Assembly (NCBI GenBank): GCA_027186245.1
Contig: CP114485.1
Coordinates: forward strand, 2,914,001-2,978,000
Direction of reading: 5' to 3'
Length of the DNA stretch: 64,000 nucleotides
DNA from: Coriaria nepalensis
Lineage: Eukaryota > Streptophyta > Magnoliopsida > Cucurbitales > Coriariaceae
Shown: in pieces, positions 1 to 10,981 of the stretch
Numbering within the stretch: the stretch's first letter is position 1
How the letters are laid out: every line of letters begins with the position of its first letter
Notes under the pieces: model-generated
What the model was told of the DNA's origin: nothing
The model's input: only the letters and a program-made list of their open reading frames with translations
Database searches by the model: none
Translations under genes and position numbers: made by a program

Positions 1-901
1 AAATTACCTAAAAAGGTCCTCTCTTTAGGTGCCGAAAAAGACATACACTCAACATGCAAGTGATGACTTTTAATAAAAAATCACCATTTTTTACCCAAAA
101 GCAGAGAGACCCATAGGGCTTCTCTCCTCTCCCATCCTTTTTTCTCCCCAAAACACAGTTTCAACACTAACGAACAAAATAATTAAAAGGGTTGAAATTT
201 CCTCTCTTTCTTTTACAACTATTTTCTTGAGCAAAAAAGAAGAGAAACTGAGCAAGTGCGGTTAAAAAGAAAAAGATCCCAACAAGTTTACATTAGTAAA
301 TGAAAGCAAACTAGGAAGAAAGATTAAAGAACACGGAACTATGAGAGAGAGAGAGAGCACAATTTCCCTATCAGCATATCAGATTCCTTCCCTTCTTACA
401 TATTTTTTTTTTTTAATTTTTTTTCCCTTTTCTTATCGTTTTCCAGAAACAGCATGTAAAGTATTCTCCAGCTGTTTCCATTTATACTCAAATTAAAAAC
501 ATTTGACAAGAAAATTCGAAAAGTCATCAATTAGCAGCGTTTAGCAAAAATAAAGCATCCTAAAGAAACTTTCACTTTCTTTCATTTTCTTTTCCCCCAG
601 TTTTTTCTCTGTAACCAAACAACATGGACTAGTCACTAGAGGTAGAACCAAAAGCAAGAACAAATTGTATAAGGAACTTTTAACATCTACAAACATAATT
701 CTGGACCTACTCACTCGCATTTAATTAAAAATGAATCCTTTTTTTAAAGAAATACCCACAAATTTTCATTTTTTACTTCGCCCCATTTTCTCAGCCGACA
801 GATGATGCTAAAAGAAAACCTTAACTTATTCGTACAATCAGCTCACCGCCATTCAATTAAATTAAATGCAGGAAAAGTATAGAGAGATAGAGAGAGAGTA
901 C

Positions 902-1006
902 CATTGAAGAGGAACAAGGCCTGGGGAATTTGCAGAACTCCTCAAGGTGTTGAACTTGGGAAAAATTCTGAAAGTGAGGAAAGAAAACTCCACTCTCTTC
1001 ATACAT
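902..1006 (-). CDS. Possible first exon of a leftward gene (partial)
   Basis: A 35-codon open exon reads leftward from an ATG at 1006 and begins MYEESGVFFPHFQNF. It stays open to a phase-0 ATG|GTACTC splice donor at 902/901. A TATA-like box lies about 230 bp upstream, and the leader between is CT/T-rich as in plant 5' leaders. No following exon could be placed in the remaining 900 bases, so the rest of the gene would lie beyond the left edge. The peptide is rich in Phe and Ser and has no domain I recognise. The call rests on promoter-ATG-donor architecture, not homology. Confidence 0.35.
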
Positions 1007-1232
1007 TTTTTTGTGTTCTTTCTCACAACAAAATTAGAGACTCAAACAATGAAAACCCAAAAATATTCAGAGTTGGGGAAAACAGAGGACTCTTTTTAAT
1101 GTCAGAAAGAAGTCACTCCACACGCACAAACCTACACAGAAACCGAAGAGAACAAGGCAGCCCAAGTGTGATAAAGAGACGAGAGTAGAGTTGGCCTTCT
1201 GAATACAATGATTTTGGGTGAAAGAGAAGGAC

Positions 1233-1241
1233 TTTATAAAT
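1233..1241 (-). promoter_or_regulatory. TATA-like box for the possible exon at 902-1006
   Basis: The minus strand reads TTATAAAGT/TTTATAAA here, about 230 bp upstream of the ATG at 1006. The spacing fits a plant core promoter with a roughly 200-base leader. TATA-like words are common in AT-rich DNA, so the call depends on the exon being real. Confidence 0.3.
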
Positions 1242-3234
1242 AAGAATTAAAAGGAGAGGGGAGGACTTTTATAAAATCATTATAACAGTGAAACAGTAGG
1301 GAGTTGATAGATGATATGATAATTAAAAATAAAGAAATAAGTTTACTACTAAGGAAAAATGATCCATCCTTTCTTCAATGAATGGCCAAATTACACAAAT
1401 AGTTTATTAAGAGTTGTTTGATTGAAGGGAGAGCAAAAGAGAAGGGAAAATAAATATTTTCTTTTTAAAAGTTTTATTCCATTATTTAGAGAGTAAGGCG
1501 AGGAGGAGGAGGGAGAGAGTACAAGAAGTTAGTTTGATCTAATTTTTCGTTCTTTTAAAATCGGAGAGATATAGAAAGAAGTGAAAAGAATATTTTTTTA
1601 TTAAAAAAAAATGTAATTTGATTATTTAATTAAATATTTATTATTATAAGATATAATTTAACTTTAATGTATGTAAAGATGCAACTAGTTCCAATATTCT
1701 AAGTGGGTGTTAGATCAAACTTTTGTTTAGTTGCAATTTTGATAGTTAGAAGTTTTTAAAACCAAATTTCACTTTCAATAGTTCTTAATGATAATATTTT
1801 CTTAATTTTATATAATATTAGTATGATGTGATATATAATAATAATTAAAAAAATTAAGATAAAATCAATTTGTGTCCACCCAAATATCTTTGGTTAAAGT
1901 AACTACTGATTAATATTCTTAAAGATGTTTAAAGGCATACTTAAGACAATAAATATTTATCTTATGTTATCTATCATTTAGATTAGTATATATATATATA
2001 TATATCAAATTTGTTTTTTTTCAAAATAATTATGTAATTGAATAATAATTATATCCCTCACCTACACAAAATATTTTATCAGTTAATGACAGTTTATATC
2101 TAGCAGATTATTGGACAGTGTACGTAACGTATCTTTAATCCAAAAAGATTAGTATAAAGATGAGTACTTACATATCCAAATCAAATCATTTAGAACATAA
2201 ATTACTAACATCAAGTTCAAAAGCAAGGACGGAGGACCACGAACTCCAATCTGATCACTATAATATGGTTAATATTACATTTGTTGATCCATACTCAGAT
2301 GTTTTATACATGTCTTAATTGCTATAAACCATGTCAAATAAGAAATAAATCCGATAATATGAATCAAATACATACAAACATATATTATCGATCGATATAA
2401 ATCAAAGTAACACGATTCGGATTACAAATTTCACGAACAATAATTACCTTAATTATTATAGGTTTAGGCATGCTCTCTCTTGCCAAGGAATATTAATAAT
2501 AACGATTTTGTTTCTCTCTTTGGATTTATATTAAAGAAATTTGCACAAACTAAAGGGAGCTGCAAGCCTGCAACAAGCCTTAAGAATTGACAGTACACAT
2601 CACTCATTCATATGGGTCCAAATTGTGACAAGTTGGTGATAGCAGTCTAACACTGTTAAAATGTTATTGTATTCTTACCTGATACATATACATATACTAA
2701 TCTGCTTTTTTTTTTTTTTTTTTTATAATAATAAGTTTAATTAGTCATCCAGCTTTGTTGCATATGCTATTTATAGATACCTAGTTAGGTTTTAAGTGAG
2801 GGCAAGCTTCACATGGCTATCCTTATCTTTATACACCAGAGGGATTACTACTTAATTTAGAAAATGACCATTTTCATTTATAATGATCATCAAGTTAATG
2901 TCCTAATGGGTACCACTTAGTTTAAAATCTAAAAGTGGTGTGAGACACCTCATTTTGAGTCATGAATCTTACACCCAGTTTTCAAATCTATGGATGATTA
3001 CATGCACGTATAATATTCCACAGAATATTTCAGGAATCAAAATTTTTTTTTTTTTTTAATTCTATAATATATAGTGTTTCTCCTTTTTAATTTGAACATG
3101 TACATATTAATTCTATGAAATCTTTTAAGTTTTCCTATTGGACTTTGGATAGGGTGAGGAGTTGAATAGGGTTAACGGTGGTGGAATGAATCAGGAGGAA
3201 TCTTGGCTTGGGTGCTGTAAATTTGGAACCACAT

Positions 3235-3247
3235 TGACGTGACGTCA
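3235..3247 (+). promoter_or_regulatory. as-1-like double TGACG element
   Basis: The sequence TGACGTGACGTCA holds two TGACG cores spaced as in as-1/ocs-type elements, and its second half is the palindrome TGACGTCA. TGA-class bZIP factors bind such sites. No gene start lies nearby, so function is unproven. Confidence 0.35.
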
Positions 3248-3871
3248 CACAATTATTAGATCGATTTGTTGGGTTGATCTATGTTTAATTGGGCTTAATT
3301 AGTTTCCCGTTTATAGTTGTTGGTACGTACTGTGAGCATATGGTGGCATGTATGTGAAACTGATGCATGGTTGTACTCAAGTGTAGGAGAGAGTACGTAG
3401 TTGTGGATCTTGCATATAGGAAGCGCATTAGAATTAGGTAACTACTCAAATGCATGAATTTGATTGCCTGTTAATTCTACTCTATAATATAACATGATCC
3501 TCTTCATATATCTATAGAAAACATGCCTGCCTGCCTGCCTTTTTAACAAAGCAAATAGTGAAGTGGTGAATTCTCATGATGCATACATATACAAGTACTT
3601 TTTTAACGTAAGTAATATGTAATAAGTTGTCTCCATCATATACATATACACATACACATATATATACATACACACATACATACATGGGTATCCATTATAA
3701 CAGAGGAGATCAGGCCACATATATGTAAAGCTTCATTTGCTATGATATATGTATATATACATATGTGAGAGGGAGTGTATATATCTAGCTACATAGCTGA
3801 ACGCTATCAAAATTAAATGGCTAATTGATTAAAAAAAAAAAAAAAAAAGAAGGAGCGGAATCATGCCTGCA

Positions 3872-3955
3872 TGGTAGATGGAAGCAAGCCAATTATCAGG
3901 TGTGCCAAATTAGGTAGATGGAGGCTGCAAGCCAATTATCAGGTGTGACGAATTA
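3872..3955 (+). repeat. Two-copy imperfect tandem repeat (~41 bp)
   Basis: Two adjacent copies each run from GGTAGATGGA through GCAAGCCAATTATCAGGTGTG. The second copy has a small insertion and a few substitutions. It looks like a local duplication and no coding role is visible. Confidence 0.7.
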
Positions 3956-5471
3956 GCTAGAAATGAAGTAGTATTATTAGGCTATTAGCTATTGAAAAGA
4001 AGAAAGGTAGATTCTGTCTTCCATTTTATAAAGAAAGATTCCAAATTCTCTTTCAATGTAGTTCTATTCCTTAGGGTACAATTTCCTTTTCTTTTTCTTT
4101 TTCAATTTTGATCAAGTATGGATATATATATATATATACTAATTCATGCTACGGATTAAACTTCCTCTTCAGTCTTAATAAACGATGGCGTGAATAGTTA
4201 GTAAATCATCTTATCAACCACTTTTATCTCCCTACTATTTTTCATTACAAGAAATTCGGATTGTCACATCAATTACTTAAGAAGAATCCCAATTTCCAAT
4301 TCGAGCAAACAAAAACAAAATTATGGAGTAAAAGAAAAGATAGTCCACATGTGAAAGCAAATCCGAAACAGCGACACCCACTACTTAACTATCGAAATTA
4401 TTTTGATGGTTCGGAAGCAAATTCATGCATGCTTCAAAGAATATGGAGCTGGGTTGAAAAAAAAAAAAAAAAAAAAAACACAGAGAATTTCAACCCCGTA
4501 GGAATTTCAACCCTAAGTCCGTAAACAAAGGGAAATACTTAAGTAAGCATATGCCGACATCATTATCATTATATATTTTTTTCTTACATTAAACCTTAAA
4601 AATTCCCTCATTAGGGAAAACTCATAGAAGGAAAGCTTTCAAGCCAGCTTGTGACCGAAAATGACTTCAATTTACATGCCCATGCTCGCTCACCCAACCG
4701 GATTCTTAAACTTGGCAGGCAATAGTGAACATTTTTAGCAGACAAAAAACGAAAGCAAGATTGGAAAATTAAGTTCGTCATTTTTTGTTTTGTCACTTAT
4801 GCATGCATATTCATTGAGGTTGGTGCTCCACGACATGTAGGTGGCCGAAGCATCAGCACTAAAGCAAACGTGCTCGTAGATTTCTTCTTATCGAAAATGA
4901 TTATGATTATAGAACATTGATTAACACCGCATTAATTATGTCTATTTTAGTGAGCTGAAGCAGTGTATTTATAAAATAAGAGTATATATATATGTACTGT
5001 ACGTAGTTTCCCTATTGCCGCTTGAATGATTCGAACCCGAGATTTGTATCTTGTCTTTTAATGTGTACTAACTTCTTAGTAGTCAATAATGTAATAAGTG
5101 ATCATAATAATCACTTTTAAAACACAAATGAAGTTTTTGATAGTTTGACTTAAGGATGCCTTGTCTATTGTAATACATAAAATGTTATCTTTTATTGATA
5201 CAAATTGTAGTCGGAATTGATAGGCTTCTATATGATGCTTCCCCTTACATCTTGCCTTATATGCTGCAATAATTTCTCACTTTTTTTTTTGGATTCTTCA
5301 AAATGAAATATTGAAATGACGCGTGTGACAGAGATAAAATAATTTAAAGTTTAGGGCTTAGTTATTAAGTTCTTCGTGCTTAAATTAATTGAATGTAGAG
5401 GCTTGTTTTTTGGGTCGGATGTGACATGTAATGATATTTCATATGCCTCTCACATACGATTGATTTTTTAA

Positions 5472-6508
5472 GGGATAATTATTTTTTTAGTTTATGTTAA
5501 AGTTTGATTTTTATCAATTTATTTATATATAGTTTTTAATTAATTTTTTAATTTTTATATAATTTAAAATGACTTTTTTAGTTTTCTAATGATTTTTAGA
5601 TTATTAATAATGATCGATATGCTACGTAATATATCACGTCATTAAATATATATACTTATTATTTTTTTCATTCTTCATCTTTTACTATGTATATTTTTTT
5701 TCTTTATTAATTTATTATTTTTTCTTTTTAATCCATTTTTTTTTGTTTCTTTGACAAAAAATAGTGAAAAAAAAAAAAGAAATCCGATTCACTTTATTGA
5801 GAAAAAAAGATCGGAATAGTTCAACTTTTTTGCTAGTAAAATCGCCGATTCCAATCAATTTATTCGCAAGATATCCAAATCGAATCAAATATTCGTAAAA
5901 AAAAAAAAAAGAAAAAGAATCGAATCATGCCTCCATTTATGGAGGTGCGAGCTCAGATGGAGCTCACGGACCTCAATTAACTAGTCTTTTTTTTTTCTTT
6001 TTCAAGTTTAAGAACACTTCTTAATATAAAAAATGAATTAGATGGATCTGATTAGGTTATTTGCGAAGAAGAATGGAATCAATCCGATCAAATTTCTCAT
6101 AGATACTTAATTCAAATTGGATATTTTACGATTAGAACGAGTGATTTTACTCGCAAAAAAGTTAAACTAATTCCAATCCTTTTTTTTTCCCGATAAACCG
6201 AACTGGATTTCATCTTTTTTTTGGTTCACTATTTTTTTTAAAGAAAAAAGAAAATTTGGATTAAAAAGGAAAATAATAAATTAACAAAGGAGAAAAGTAT
6301 AAATAACGAAAGATGAATGACAAAAAAAATAATAAATACATCTTTTGATAACATAGTATGTCACGTCATTGTCGGTGGCCTAAAAATCATCAGAACGACT
6401 AAAAAGTCTCATTTAAACTACATATGTACTAAAAAATTGGTTGAAGACTATACATAAATGAATTTGTAAGTGTCTAAATTACACATGGACTAAAAGTATA
6501 ATTAACTA
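5472..6508. mobile_element. Foldback element with ~0.45 kb inverted arms
   Basis: The left arm (about 5472-5935) is the imperfect inverted complement of the right arm (about 6000-6508). Matching landmarks in order include a terminal AATTA...TTTTAGT..ATGT block, AATGATTTTTAG/CTAAAAATCAT, CACGTCATT, the ATTCATCTTT region, TTAATTTATTATTTT, AATAGTGAA, and ACTTTTTTGC.AGTAAAATC. A short non-repeated centre near 5935-6000 contains a small palindrome around CTCCATTTATGGAG. The structure fits a non-autonomous foldback or long-TIR Mutator-like element. The flanks AT.TTTTAA on both sides could be a 9-bp target duplication, but they are too low in complexity to be decisive. No transposase reading frame is present. 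Confidence 0.75.
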
Positions 6509-6552
6509 TTTCTTTTAACTTATACATACTTTTTTCATACAATCGATTGAAC

Positions 6553-7010
6553 TAGAGTTGTTAAAATGGGTCGATCCATTTGATAAACATATGGCAGAGC
6601 CTGGCACAGAAAGCCCATTATGCTTATCTCGGATTAGGCTTACGAGGTCGAGCCTTAAATGGGCCTGTCCGGTGAGCCTAAAATGGGCCAAATTCTTTTT
6701 TTAAATTTTAAATATATATATATAATAATAATAATAAATTGTTGGTCAAATTAACAAATAATTATTTTTTAAACACTCTTGTGATCCATTCCATCCAAAT
6801 AAAAAAAAAAATTGAAAACTTTAAAATTAAAAGATCGGGCCAGATCGAGCTAAGCCCATCCAGGCCAAACACTAGTCTAGACTTGAAATTATACTCAAGC
6901 CCGGCTCACATATAAGGGACAAGTTTAACTCAGTTCGTCTATAACAAACCAAATTGTTTTAGCGAACCATGAATCGAACAAAAAAGTCCGACCAATTTTA
7001 AAGAGCTCTA
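6553..7010. mobile_element. hAT-type MITE with 8-bp target site duplication
   Basis: A 458-bp element is bounded by imperfect inverted termini. The left end starts TAGAGTTGTTAAAATGGGTC and the right end, reverse-complemented, starts TAGAGCTCTTTAAAATTGGTC. It is flanked by GATTGAAC (6545-6552) and GACTGAAC (7011-7018), an 8-bp duplication with one mismatch. Eight-base duplications and TAGNG termini are typical of hAT elements. The interior has GGGCC/GGCCC-rich motifs and an ATA/AAT run and no transposase, so the element is non-autonomous. The mismatch suggests an old insertion. Confidence 0.8.
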
Positions 7011-7018
7011 GACTGAAC

Positions 7019-8569
7019 GTTACATGCATCTTGGTTCTTACATAATGAAATTCAGAAACATTGACACTCAATTAAATAAAGGGCTTACGTATAAGATAAC
7101 AGTTCATAATTATGTCTAAAGATGTAAAGCTGTAGTTCAACAATTGTCTTGTTCGTAAAGTTTGGAAGTACAGAGATACAATAATTTTAGGAAATGGACA
7201 GGTGAGGGATGCTAATCAGTTGCCCTCAGCACAGCATACGGTCCAATAATTAATCTACCCTCCACCTTCATACTTCTAACCCAAGTGTTCTAGTCTGGAG
7301 TGGCTCATTATATATATATAATCCGAAATTATATCTCTAGAGCGAGTCTTGCCATGCACCTTAATTTCTTCTTGAACTCGTAATTAATACATGCTAATAC
7401 TATATATTCCTGGATAATGTATCCAATCTGGTTATATAATCAACATAAAGTAACGTATTATACAAAGAATGTAGCTAAGTAATTCATTAGTGTAAGAGTG
7501 GAAATGGACAGTGAGGATGGATGGGGGCTAGGGGTCCCTCTCTTTCATGCTAATAAAAATTGTACAATGGCCAATGGAAAAAAGTACTGGGACTGTGGGT
7601 ACTGTCATTATCTTATCAAGACATGCACATGAAATATATATATATATATATATATATATAGAAAATTTATTATATATGTACGGATAAATACAAAACTTGG
7701 TAATAATTATAAACGTAATTTTTATATAAAAATTTTATAATTATGATGATGTTATGTCATGTATTTGTACATGTTGAATGAACCTACCTTGCTACAAAAC
7801 AAATTACAATAACGGTGGTGGTGCTTCAAGTGATCACCATTATGCCTTTTTAGTGGAAAATGGCAAGTGAGAGTGACACACGTGGCTTTTTCTTGCACGT
7901 GTCGACACATGATTGAAGAACATTTTTTTCTTTCTTTCAAGTACTAAAGAAGTGAGTTTTTGTCACTTCCTACACTTTCTTCAATTGCTAGCTAGCTAGT
8001 AGCATTAGCAACTAGCAAGGATTCCCACCCAATCAAAAGATTCAAAACGTACTTGCTTCCTAAATTTTTATATTCTGAATTAAAGTCCGAATTTCCCATT
8101 TTCTGTTTTGGTAAGAATATATAGAATTTTGAATATGTGTGGAAGAAATAAGAATACTTCTTGTACATCAAATCAGTGCTCTCTCTCCACTTGGTTTGGG
8201 GCAAAAGATACATCAAATCAGTAAAACACCGTGCGGCAAAACTTGATTCACTTTCTTAACTTAAGGTGACTAATAGACTAATCATTCACACCGAAGACCA
8301 ATGACTGCTCGCCATCTTCATAATTCAACAAACTCGATGCATCTACTTCCACAAGTCTTAAGACAATTAGCACTCTGGGTTCTAACCTAGCTACGACGTG
8401 TCGTTACTGGATTGAGGTGAAGAACGACATTTGTAAACTTTACTAATTTTGTAAGGGAAAAACAAAAAACAAAAGAAGAATGTCTATAAGGGGAACAGTT
8501 TACAGTACTGTTCCTGTATAACCAATGTCCAGTAACATGGTTGTGTAATTACACTCACTTGCTAAACAA
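7019..8569. other. Intergenic, downstream of the acyltransferase gene
   Basis: No supported gene. It contains a long (AT)n tract near 7636-7661 and two ACGT-core boxes at 7878-7903. Open frames at 7752-7940 and 7992-8216 have no recognisable domain. Confidence 0.55.
7878..7903 (+). promoter_or_regulatory. Paired ABRE/G-box motifs
   Basis: ACACGTGGC (7878-7886) and GCACGTGTC (7895-7903) are two G-box/ABRE-type sites with starts 17 bp apart. Paired ABREs act as abscisic-acid response units in plant promoters. No gene start was found close by, so this is motif evidence only. Confidence 0.3.
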
Positions 8570-10981
8570 TTAATTATTCTTTAGGAGACCATTTTTAATG
8601 ACAGTTTCCCTAATGAGTTTGATTGATTCCTCGAGATCATCGCAGAGCCGATGAGGATCCGGAATGGTATTCAAGTCGACTGCTAGAACAATAATCAACT
8701 TGTCGAAATAGCTTTGGAAATGAAAGGTTAAAGCCTGCAAAAAAAATTTGGAGCAAAAAATTGAAACAGAACTATATAATCCATGTCATATGAATCAATA
8801 CTTCACTTAACCGCACATTTTTGAAGCTTTATTAACTATAATCATCGCTTTATTACTTACTTGCGGGTGACCATAAACACTAGGTGCTATATAAGCAATT
8901 GGGTGGCCATAAAAACTGATTTCTTCAATGGGACCAGCCATGTTTGAAAATGACATTGTTGTGTTGGAAAGAACTCTGTACGTTAGACATGCTGCGGCCT
9001 ATGATCAGTGAGATCAAAAGATTAATTAAGTTACTATAATAAACTAGTTTAGTGGTTTTTAGTCTTGTGCGTGACTGTGAGTATAATGTGTGAAGGATGA
9101 ACTAGTTGGAAGGTACCTTAATTCCGCATATTCTAAGAATAAGCTTGCCGCTCATGAAAGTGCACGGAGCTTCAAGCGAAAGCTTTTTACGGTCGATAGT
9201 TGATTTAGCTAGATATATATAATCTAGAGGATTCTTTTGTAAAGCAATGTTGAGCGGCAGAAGGATATATCCTAACCAATTTCCCCATCTTGCTTTTGAT
9301 CCCTTTGCCATCACGTCAGCTAGAGCCTGCAAGTTTAATATTAACTCGGCATAAGCAAAAATGTACTATTCTCGAAACAAAAGGGCACTCAATTATAAAT
9401 AAAAGTTAAGTACTATGGTCTGTTTCATAGTTAGACACACGAGGATGATAATTCACCTGAATTCCGGTGGTTGGTCTTATGTTAACAAGAACCGATGCCC
9501 TCAGACGGGTATGTTTTGCAATGCTTCTATTTTTATTTGTCCCCTCGTCTATTTCATCTTCATTTGCTAAAATGAACAATAGAGTCTTTGATTGAAGAAG
9601 ATGTATCGACTAGGGAGCTTAATTGAACTCCAGTTGATGTTACATATCAAGGATTTACAGAACACTTACCATGTCTGCGGCTTAGATATTTTGCTAGACC
9701 AGCTTGTGTAATTCCCAATAGAACATCGTTTACTGTCTTAAAGGGAAAAAAAAAACGAATTCTTACAATCACAGTTCGTCTCCATATTATATTATGCCTA
9801 CATAATCATTAGGAGTCTCAATGTTTGATATACATTGTCGAGCATGTTTCCCGACGGCTTAAGCTTTTAGAAAACAAGCTTAACAATGTATATCAAGCAT
9901 TGAGAAAGTTACCGTTATATCATAGTAATCAATGTACTCCATATGTATAGTTACCGTGTTCATAGCATCCTTGACTTGCTTTATGTGATCCAAATCAACA
10001 ATCCGATGCACAAAGCGTTTAGTAACGAGCTCCGCTCCTGGTTCACCTTTAATAGGAGTTTTTGTATCTTTCAAAAACAGGGTTGTTGCAATAAACACTA
10101 TCATACCCACAAGTGTGTTCCAAAACAATCTTAACACTGACCATATAGCCAATAACAGCCCCCAAAACCCGCCTGCCATAAAACTCGAACTTCCCGGCCG
10201 CCTTTTCAGCAAAGGGATGGTTGGCAATGACTCGGGATCAGACACTTTCCGTGTACAAGAAAGGAGAAGTGACATCAGGGACGCTCCATCGCCCAGAGAG
10301 TGGTGGATTCTAAAAATCCCCACGGCTTCTGCATCTTTGGTTTTGAGATTGAGCAAATGTATTTCCCATAAGGGTCTTGACAGGTCAAGTGGGGTTGTGG
10401 TTATATTTGAAATGTAGTCTTCAACAAATTGGTCTGGGTTTTCGATTTTGGCCGAGCTCAGGTTCGGAACAATAATATGGTTCTCTAAATTGACTGTTGT
10501 CCGTACCCATTTCTGTCTTGCAAAAAAACCGTTGCCTTCCACCTTTTCTTATCAAATGAGAATCAAAATTTCTTTAAAAGCATGGCTTGTCAAATTAACA
10601 GCTACTTTGTATACACTATACAATATACATAGACCGATAACGAGTCAATCTTTTTCATCTATGTTCATCACGTATCGAATAGAAATATTGAAAAAGCTTT
10701 GTTGTGACCGCATGAAGTTAATAAGAAACTAAAACAGAGGAAAAGCGATTCATATAAGGTAGACGATGATAAATTAATCTTACCAGCTTACTGGAGAATC
10801 GAGGATGTTTGACTAGAGTTTTGTTGAGCCCTTGTTTAACGATATCATGATCGATGCTTGTCTTGCAACCCAAAATTGCTATAATATAACAATTCACTTG
10901 CGAAGAATGGAACAACCTCGCCGCGGGACTTAGCGGCTCTTCACCATACTCCTCCTCCTCGTCCTCGCCGCCGCTACGCAT
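8570..10981 (-). CDS. WSD1-like wax ester synthase / O-acyltransferase
   Basis: Seven exons on the minus strand: 10981-10784, 10542-9955, 9736-9670, 9566-9457, 9326-9117, 8998-8861 and 8734-8570. They sum to 1476 nt, about 491 aa, close to the usual 480-520 aa. Exon 2 carries the acyltransferase motif HHSLGDGASL (about residues 146-155), the HHxxxDG active site of WS/DGAT enzymes, after the family-typical PLDLSRPLWEIHLL. A hydrophobic stretch at about residues 190-225 suggests membrane association. The C-terminal part has the DUF1298-type blocks NIRPTTGIQ, SNMAGP and IAPSVYGHPQ. Known members join fatty acyl-CoA to fatty alcohols at the ER to make cuticular wax esters, and some also make triacylglycerol. 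The N-terminus is acidic (DEEEEYGEE). All junctions are GT-AG. Function is inferred from the family. Confidence 0.93.

Larger units (their letters stand above)
1242..5471. other. Intergenic AT-rich DNA
   Basis: No convincing gene was seen. The open frames near 4261-4524 and 4611-4796 cross homopolymers and show no domain. The stretch holds (AT)n near 1988, a T-run near 2707, a roughly 41-bp imperfect tandem duplication at 3872-3955, an as-1-like element at 3235-3247, and several A-runs. Confidence 0.6.

Noticed and set aside
904..1188. 94-codon plus-strand frame
   Set aside because: It lies opposite the possible minus-strand first exon and leader, is rich in Arg/Ser/Glu from purine-rich DNA, and has no domain.
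5029..5045. GATTCGAACCCGAG resembling a reversed tRNA/SINE B box
   Set aside because: No matching A box or cloverleaf could be found around it; such words are frequent in plant repeats.
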